Assembly (NCBI GenBank): GCA_021234155.1
Contig: JAJEKV010000011.1
Location: 23,490,101 to 23,554,100, forward strand
DNA: 64,000 nt
Reading direction: 5' to 3'
Source of the DNA: Isoetes taiwanensis
Lineage: Eukaryota > Streptophyta > Lycopodiopsida > Isoetales > Isoetaceae
This document shows, piece after piece, positions 56,663 to 64,000 of this stretch. Within the stretch, counting starts at the first letter, position 1. Each line of letters starts with the position of its first letter. Position numbers and translations under genes: made by a program. The notes under the pieces were generated by a model. The model was not told where the DNA came from, searched no databases, and saw only the letters and a list, made by a program, of their open reading frames with translations.

Positions 56663-58299
56663 GTGACCTTAAAAACACCGTCAGCCATTGCTATTATGAG
56701 CCGCACATATCATCGTCTTCTATCTGCAGATGACCCAAACAACACTTTGCATTGGTATATATATGATGATACATATCGATATGCTATTGCTTCTGATAGA
56801 CAAATCCTCGCTACTTGGGTCATGCAAGTTGCTACAACATTAGATGCCATCGACCCATACATCAAAGAATTACAGACAGTTAAAGAATTACACGCTTCAC
56901 ATGCAACCCTTACCCTCAATGATCCACGAACATCAGACGAAATTGCCGGTATAATGCATGCTAATGACAACATCACAATCAAACCAAGAACCGCAACAAT
57001 TTGGATGCAAAGCACCCATAAGCCCGTCTTCATAAGCATTCTTGATCCTATATACGAAACACTCCAATATCCATTGTTACGCTAGGATGGTGTCCACACA
57101 ACGAGTACAAAATGTCCCAGATAGATTGGTATCGAACCAGACTATTACACGAACCACGCTTTTTACAATTAGGCCGCCTGTGTAACAAATACCTCGTTGA
57201 TATGTACTCAAGAGTAGAAGAAGAACGACTTACTTATATTGCAACAGAAGGTTACAGACATAATTTAACACAACATGAAGAAGACTTCATTGACGATGAG
57301 GATGAAGATACTCGACGTGGCATATTGCCAGCCTCCTTTCTGGGCTGCAAACGATGGTGTAGCATCCAAGTAGCTGACGCACTAGCACTTGCAAGAGTAA
57401 AAGAAAAGCCAACATTATTCATAACTATAACACCTAATCCTAGCTGGCCAGAAATAAAATGTAAACTAGCACCTGGACAAAATGCCTCTGACATTCCAAT
57501 GATTGTCGTCCGATCATGTCACGAACGAGTTCGATATGCAAAAGACCTCATCCATAAATTCTTTGGCCCAATATCCTATATGATGCACGTCATTAAATTC
57601 CAAAAACGTGGTCTTCCACATGGACATATTGTTGTCAAGACCGAATATGATATCCCTGTGCACATGATCGACCAACTAATTTTCGCAGAATTGCCAGCTG
57701 ATCCAATACTACGATCATTAGTTGAAAAGTACATGATACATAGGCACACAAAACGATGCCTAAAAGACAACAATAAGTGTTGTTACCAATATCCAAAGCC
57801 ATTAAACCCAACAACTTATATTGATGAAAAAGGATACGTACAATATAGAAGACGAACAGAGGCAGACACTAACGTTGTCCCATACATCCCATTCTTACTT
57901 CAACAAATGGATTGTCATGTATATGCGGACATCGCATCAACAGTGCATATATTTGCATATTTGTATGGGTATATTTACAAAGGGTTTGACACCACCCGTT
58001 TTCATATTACTGACAACCATGAACCAATACAACCATCACACTCTACCTCCAGTTCACTAATACCTCAACCTATACATCCAACCACAAAACATCAACCTCA
58101 ACAAACCAATGAAGTCCAAGATTACATATCTGCACGTTACCTATCATCCATGGAAGCAAACTGGCGCATTATGTCATACCACATGACAGAAAAGCATCCA
58201 TCAGTCAAATGCCTTCCTTTACATTTGAAAGGTCAAAATAGGCCGCAATTTGCCAAAACATCCACTTCAACCATTGGAATTACGTCCACTGATCCCTGA
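56663..58299 (+). pseudogene. Helitron Rep domain
   Basis: The first frame (56,663-57,085) has the upstream region ending YETLQYPLL. The second (57,112-58,299) has LFITITPNPSWPEI, MHVIKFQKRGLPHGHIVV (the HUH metal site), RCLKDNNKCCYQYPK and the tyrosine motif region FAYLYGYIYKGFD, then MEANWRIMSYHM. This enzyme nicks and joins DNA for rolling-circle transposition. One frame change lies between the two frames, and the frame is lost after 58,299. The HUH histidines and one motif tyrosine are visible. Confidence 0.9.
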
Positions 58300-58581
58300 A
58301 CTCGATTCCATAATGTATATTGATTATAACAAACACTATACATTTACCTCATACAAACCAGGCACCGTATTAATATTAGGTGACTATCTTGAGTAGCCAC
58401 ATCCATCGTTCATAAGAGAATAAAAGGACAACTCATCTGTAGAATATGTCTTCTACTACCCAAACTTGGAGAACCATTCTATCTAAGAACCATCCTCCTC
58501 CATAAACCCGCAAGAACTTGGGAAGATCTTAAAATGCATGAAGGCCAACAATACAACACATACCAAGAAACCGCATAAGCC

Positions 58582-60250
58582 ATGGGACTCATCGCACTAG
58601 CAACAGAAGCAATCAAAACAATGGAAGAAGCAATATCGTGTCTACAAACTCCGTCACAACTCAGATTCCTATTCACACTTCTTATACTTGATGGAGGTCC
58701 AGTTATGCAACTATGGGAAACATTTCGACAACAAATGACAGCTGATTTTTTCGATCAATATCGAGGAGATGAACCTACTGCCATTAACGAAGCCCTACTT
58801 GCCATCAACAACATTCTAGTCCAACACGCAACAAACACTGCAGCATTTGGCTTGCCCATCTGCAACATCCTATCCAGAGAAATCCGAAACGAACTCTCAA
58901 AATTTCCACACGATCATGAGTATCTCACTAAAAGTTCGATTATGTTTGAAAACATGAAAAAAAATCAAACCTCCGTCTACACTGACATTCTAAAGCTTCT
59001 AAAAAATAAATATCAACTCAACCCACTATTCATCTACGATAAAGCTGGTACTGGAAAGACTTATGTCCTTAACACCTTTGCATTTCACATACGAGGACTA
59101 AAACAAATAATCCTCCCATGTGCAACAACAACACTAGCATCATTATTATATACTGGCGGTAGAACCGCCCACTCTCTTTTCCAAATACCCGTAGTAGACA
59201 ATAACATTAACCTTCATTCCTTACTTGATCCACACTCTGCAAGAGCACTATTAATTAAAGAGGCAACAACCATAATATGGGATGAGTTCCCTATGGCGAA
59301 TAGGGCAGTAATTGAAGCAGTCGATACACTTCTACAGAAAATAACATATAAAAACTTGCCTTTCGGAGGAAAAATATTCATCGCAGCAGGAGACTTCAGA
59401 CAGATAGCCCCAATTGTTAAAAAGGCAGGAAAGACCGCGACAATAAATGCATCCATCAGATCTTCACCTTTATGGAGTCATTTCAATGTCCTACAACTCA
59501 ATGAACCAGTTCGAAACGCTGCAGACCTAGAACTTATACAGTTTATCGATGCAATCGGCAAAGGAAAACTCCTTGAAAACATTCCACTAACATTATTTAA
59601 AACAACTACAAACATCCAAGAAGCCATTACATTTCTATACGACCAACACGTACTTAACAAACCCAGACATTTGTGAAAAAAGAGCATTCCTATCACCAAA
59701 AAACATCACTGTCGATGAATTCAACAATTGGATTCTACAAATGCTTCCAAGCTACCTAAAAAAATACTTCAGTGTTGACAGACTTACAGAAAACGACCAA
59801 CTTATAGAGGACCATCCAATGGCAACAACAGACTTCCTCAATGGTTACAAACATCCAGCACTTCCCCAACACGAACTTGAACTAAAACCCAACACAATAT
59901 GCCATCTAACAAAAACACTAGACAGAGATAGAGGCTTGGTAAAAAATGCAAGAGTAATGGTATCCTCAATACACAACAGATTTGTGACTGTCAAATTACT
60001 CACGGACGATTCGCAACATAAAGGAACTACTCATCCCATCTCCCGAGTAGACTTCTTCACTCAGCTAGATGATCGACCATGGACCATTCATAGACGACAG
60101 CTTCCATTACGACCAGCCTACTCAACAACATTCAATAGCTGCCTAGGACTTACACTTGATAAAATAGTCCTCGACCTACGAACTGAAGTTTTCGCACATG
60201 GCCAGTTATATACAGCACTCACTCGCGTTCGAGAAAAGAAGATGTACTAA
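58582..60250 (+). pseudogene. Helitron PIF1-like helicase domain
   Basis: Walker A is DKAGTGKTYVLNTF and Walker B is TIIWDEFPMANR, followed by IFIAAGDFRQIAPIV and LQLNEPVRN. The second frame (59,741-60,250) has NTICHLTKTLDRDRGLVKNA, TFNSCLGLTLDKIVLDL and GQLYTALTRVREK, the C-terminal motifs of PIF1 helicases. Breaks occur near 59,676 and at REKKMY, where REKKDVLILLD would be expected one base away. It would unwind the displaced strand during transposition. Confidence 0.9.
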
Positions 60251-60612
60251 TTCTATTGGACCCCTGCAACATAGCACAGACTACAACAAACGTTGTCTAC
60301 ACAGAACTCCTACCATAAAAAAGGTACGCACCAAAAAAAAAAAAAAAAAAAAATCCATATCACTCCATGCCGATGATATAGCGAGAGCACCCATGCCTTT
60401 CCGCACTGATGTTCTGCCTATATCATGGGCACTGCATTAACGGCTGTACCTAGGTTCAACTCCCAAGGATGCTACAACAGTTTCATAACTTCCAACTTCC
60501 ATAACACAATAAACCCCATTTTCATATATTTCTCATTTCATCATTATTTATAATCAATCACATCTTATAAAAAAAACGCGGAACAAAATGCGCTGGCTCC
60601 GCCAGCGCTAAA

Positions 60613-62234
60613 TTCTTGTATAATAATATTATTATGCATATATTGGCACACATTTTATTATTTTTTTGTCAATTTGTAATGTAAGCGTAAGATTCATGAT
60701 AATTATTGCTTTCTTTTATTTGTTTGTTTTATTACTTGCTACAAGGTTGCCTTCGACTCTAAACATATTTCAATGGTATGAGAGGCCATGGTATATTTTT
60801 AAGGTGTTTGAGGCTGCAAGGCAACCTATCAAAGAAGAAGGTGTGCTCGACTAGGGGTATTTACACTTCGTTGTATTCTATAAAATACGTATCCCATGTT
60901 CTTTACTGTATTAATATCATTTCATACCCCATGACCCATTTTCCATGTGGTTTCATTGCAACATTTTATAAGTACGGAGCTCGTGTTATATAGAACCACA
61001 GTTAGGCCCCGAAGGGGCAAAAACAAATGTTGGGCCCATGCACACCCCTAGGCCATCTTTGTTTTTTTAAATTTTCGTACACATTTCATACACATTCACA
61101 CATATTTTGTATAACATTTATATTTATTACAGATTATGTAGCTTATTAATAATAAAATATTAATATAGCACATTGAACCATTGAAAGGGGCATCAAATAT
61201 ATTAAGAAAATGAAGCATTAAATTAACCCCCCCTCCCCCGGCGGTTGTTTTTGCTGATATTCATGCAGGAAGTCTAACGGTTGGCAAGGAGCCACAAATA
61301 CGTACGCCAATATATGTGTACTGAACATGTGTACAATACAACTCACAACCCTTGGGTTAATTGTGTATTTGAAACTGACAGTTAACTAAAACTTACTAAA
61401 AAACGAGTTGCATCTAGTGATGGTTGGTACCGTCTGAAACAGACATCCAACGGTCCGAGCCTACCGATGGAAAATACCAAAAAAACAACTTGGGGAGGGG
61501 TCGGTGGGTTTAATTTAATGGTTCAATTTCTTAATATGTTTGAAAAGAGGAACTTGAGTTTTGGCAAAATAGGTTAGTAGGTCGACAAAAAATCCCCACC
61601 TAAATCAGTCTCTCCCACCTAGGTCAGTAGGTTGCTAGGCCTGTGGATCGGCCCAACCATGATTCGTATCAATCCTGACATTTTTGAAGAGTCATTTGTG
61701 GATGTTACCTCAGCTGGCAGCTCGGCCTTCTCTGTCGTGGGAGATGATCTATCACAGAATGAATCAAATCTATTCTTGTCGTTGTATTCTTTTGTTTGTC
61801 TTTGATTACCTTTTGCTGTCGTTCTAGAGTTTAATGACCAAATTCAAATAGAACTTCTAACGACTCATTTGAAAACGCAAAGCAATGAATATTTGAGTAG
61901 TACTACAAGAATATAATGGATCATGGAAACTTACCTTGTTTCTAGATGTAACGTTTCATGAAATTCTAAGGTGTCCACGTGCCTACCACGTCATGCTAAA
62001 ATTGTCGTGGCATAATAACTACCCGTCGATTCCATATTTTCTGATCTTGCAACCAATGAAATTAGAAAGCCTCTAGAGAATACCCTTGCCGCTCTTCGAC
62101 TAGGCCCTTTCCTTTCATTGCCTGCAAAGGCTCTTATCACTACCGAGCAAGAACTTGTAGAACTCCAGCAGATGTGCTGCAGGCTTCTCAAGCAACAGTG
62201 GCAGCTTTAATTCCATGGGTAGTTCTTTGGTCCA
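60613..62234. other. Non-coding stretch after the Helitron
   Basis: AT-rich, no supported gene. A hairpin GCCCCGAAGGGGC lies at about 61,003-61,015, of the kind seen near Helitron 3' ends, but no CTRR end could be fixed. Confidence 0.4.
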
Positions 62235-62654
62235 TTGTTTGCAAATCAAGATGGGATCAAGCTGCCCCATCTTGACCTGATTTATAAGGAGGCATTTAAA
62301 ATCAAAATCAATGGTTATTATGCAGGTCAATCTTTCATGCCTAATACAGCTTCCAACATAACAAAGCTTGGGGAATCGAACCCCAACAAAATACCAATGC
62401 CCTTGTCTTACTTGATTCTCAAAATACTTGAAACATTTATCATCATGGATATTGCTAACAGCCTTGGAAGAACAATGAATCATGGAATGGCTTGTGAGAA
62501 TTTTGTAGTCAAATTAAGTGCAAAAAAGGGGTTTTACCTTGGCTCATTTGTAGCAGATAACGAGCTAAATTCTACAGTAGAGAAACACAAGTTTGTAGAC
62601 TACAAAGATCATCAAACAATAGCCTTAACAAAGAAAAACATCCATATGGTTTAG
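62235..62654 (+). CDS. Hypothetical 139-residue frame
   Basis: An open frame containing ANQDGIKLPHLDLIYKEAFK, MPNTASNITKLGESNPNK and YKDHQTIALTKKN. It is longer than chance in this AT-rich setting but has no recognised domain. A reverse-strand frame overlaps it. It could be a decayed gene fragment. Confidence 0.25.
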   Translation: MFANQDGIKLPHLDLIYKEAFKIKINGYYAGQSFMPNTASNITKLGESNPNKIPMPLSYLILKILETFIIMDIANSLGRTMNHGMACENFVVKLSAKKGFYLGSFVADNELNSTVEKHKFVDYKDHQTIALTKKNIHMV

Positions 62655-63229
62655 TGTTCAATCCATATCCACCATCATCCTCGTCAACAGGTAACAAAGG
62701 AAGCAATGAGAAGAGAGACGTTTGTACAAAAAACGATAAGTGTGACAATGATTGTTAGAGGCAGTATGCTCTATATTCTATGAGCACCAGAATACGAGGT
62801 AAAAAAACTAGTTGCAATCCTGCATTTCATATCATTATCAGGCATTACAAACCATGGTAGATCTAGTGTCGCAAATTTTGAAACTAGAGAAATGTTTGAT
62901 GCGACCATTAGAGATGAAATTCATTATTCCATATATTAGTGTAGATATTGTCGTAATTGGTTGTATAAAAGCAAATGAGGTTAACCATAGACAATGGATG
63001 AAGTGAGATGTTGAATAAGTTGCCAAAAGCATGTTCTAGTAAAAGCATGTTCCAAATATCTTAGGAGGAAGGTATGTTGAAGACCGACATCTCTGTAAGC
63101 TAAGCTGAGAAACATTGCTTTATATGGAAGCAATCAACTGAATTGGTTTTGGAATGTGGAAGACAACTTCTAAAGGTAATAAGAAAGAGAAGAGTAGGCT
63201 ATTAAGGGCAAAAAGTGGGCCATTGAAGG
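62655..63229. other. No feature seen
   Basis: AT-rich sequence without a supported gene or repeat. Confidence 0.4.
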
Positions 63230-63257
63230 GCATCCTCCCTTAATAAGCAAGAGAGGA

Positions 63258-63390
63258 GCAGGCATCGAAAAACTAGGAGTTAGTCTCCTAAATGTCCGCT
63301 CACAATCCTTATTGAAGGGCACCCTCCCAGTAGGCATCGAAAAACTAGGAGTTAGTCTCCTAAATGTCCGGTCACAATCCTTATCGGACT
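63258..63390. repeat. 70 bp direct repeat, two copies
   Basis: GGCATCGAAAAACTAGGAGT ... CACAATCCTTAT occurs at about 63,261-63,314 and 63,331-63,384, separated by AAGGGCACCCTCCCAGTA. Each unit contains the small palindrome AGGAG-TTAGT-CTCCT. Confidence 0.85.
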
Positions 63391-63424
63391 CTTGTATGTA
63401 AAGGGAGAGTCGTTTTTTTTTGCA

Positions 63425-63735
63425 TATCATTACTAGAAGAGTAATGATAACTAGTTATCATTACTGGAGGAGTGATGATAATTAATTATCAGTACTCCTC
63501 CAGTAATGACAAATTTTAACGCAGATAAGCCCGATAAGGCGGTTATCGGGTCGTCGCTTCTGATGTCGCTTTTGATAACTGCCTCGGCCCTAACGGGCCT
63601 CGGCAGTTATCAAACATGTACAGACTCGGCCCTAACGGGCCTCGTCTGACGTGTCGAAAACGGGCCTCGGCCTTACGTGCCAAATACCTGGCCTCGGACG
63701 TACAGCCTCGGCCACGCATTTTTGGTTATCAGCCT
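63425..63735. repeat. Nested palindromes and GGCCC-CTAAC-GGGCC repeats
   Basis: AGTAATGATAACTAGTTATC and its continuation form one near-perfect palindrome (63,441-63,466), and GGAGGAGTGATGATAATTAATTATC... a second (63,466-63,501). Further right, TTGATAACTGCCTCGGCCC and its complement form a hairpin of about 40 bp (63,571-63,612), and TCGGCCCTAACGGGCCTCG recurs at 63,627-63,645. This looks like a fold-back element or the end of one. Confidence 0.75.
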
Positions 63736-64000
63736 TAGCTAGACCGATAACCTTACCTTATTTTCCAGTTTGAATTAACAAATTGTGAGGTTTCCTTCAA
63801 AATCCGATGGAACATGACACTTACCGGCAAATTATCTGGTTAGAGCTATTGAGGATTTCGAAGCCTGGAGAGGAGTTGGAGTGACTTTTCTAGGTGTAAT
63901 ATAGTCAAGGGAGGACTGATGGGTGATGTGTGGAATCTGCTACGCAATTGGACCACCATAAACAACGTTTGACATGCGGAAAAAATATGCTACATATCAG
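63736..64000. other. Right edge, no gene seen
   Basis: No coding signal or repeat that I can support. Confidence 0.4.

Larger units (their letters stand above)
56663..60612 (+). mobile_element. Helitron, Rep/helicase region, degenerate
   Basis: A Rep domain followed by a PIF1-like helicase in one direction identifies a Helitron. The 5' end (TC) was not located. A possible 3' end is the hairpin GCGCTGGC-TCC-GCCAGCGC (60,590-60,608) followed by TAA, giving a terminal CTAA. The hairpin touches the CTAA instead of standing about 10 bp before it, so this end is uncertain. Confidence 0.75.

Overview
The window looks like repeat-rich nuclear DNA of a plant. The evidence is a Ty3/gypsy chromovirus with a chromodomain, an L1-type LINE whose ORF1 is of the plant DUF4283 type, a tRNA-derived SINE, a PIF/Harbinger element with its Myb/SANT partner, a Helitron and spliceosomal introns of about 57-80 bp. 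Short introns and the low density of ordinary genes suggest a non-seed plant or streptophyte alga, but the sequence does not settle this. Almost everything here is mobile, duplicated or decayed.

Layout. 1-5844 is a decayed chromovirus ending in a polypurine tract, with a 3' LTR starting at 5845. 7.4-12.4 kb is gene set A (Z2, Z, Y, X), whose right end is a short terminal motif cut into a Mutator-like transposase fragment (12.43-12.9 kb). 13.6-20.1 kb is a 6.5 kb unit carrying a replication protein A (RPA1) gene and a small coiled-coil gene Q. From 20.1 kb a second, near-identical copy of the unit begins; it has gained a 322 bp MITE and a 5.65 kb LINE, while copy 1 gained a SINE. 31,091-38,100 is a 7.0 kb inversion: turning it back restores gene Q copy 2 on one side and, exactly in frame, gene Y of set B on the other. 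38.1-51.3 kb holds the rest of set B: Y, a histone H3-like gene split by a 3.4 kb PIF/Harbinger element, Z', W, W' and a long transposase-like gene UV. 51.3-64 kb is mostly AT-rich DNA with a broken Helitron Rep/helicase gene at 56.7-60.25 kb and palindromic repeats near 63.5 kb.

Main candidate for something new. With the inversion undone and the Harbinger element removed, set B becomes a block of about 12.5 kb bounded by identical 32 bp inverted repeats (33,690-33,721 and 51,263-51,294). In order it carries X, Y, an H3-like histone, Z' (reverse), W, W' and UV (reverse). A hairpin of about 26 bp (arms TTTCGCACCGT / ACGGTGCGAAA) lies 70-206 bp beyond the stop codon of ten of the eleven genes in sets A and B, and I saw it nowhere else in the window. 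Two hairpins show compensatory changes in both arms. Set A is a second, shorter copy with X, Y and Z in the same relative order. I read this as an undescribed large DNA transposon or virus-like element that carries a histone variant and marks its gene ends with hairpins. The mobile-element reading is inference: no target-site duplication was found around the 32 bp ends.

Most genes carry stops or frameshifts. Several stops are CAG-to-TAG changes, two of them proven by the sister copy, as expected from deamination of methylated CHG sites in silenced plant DNA.
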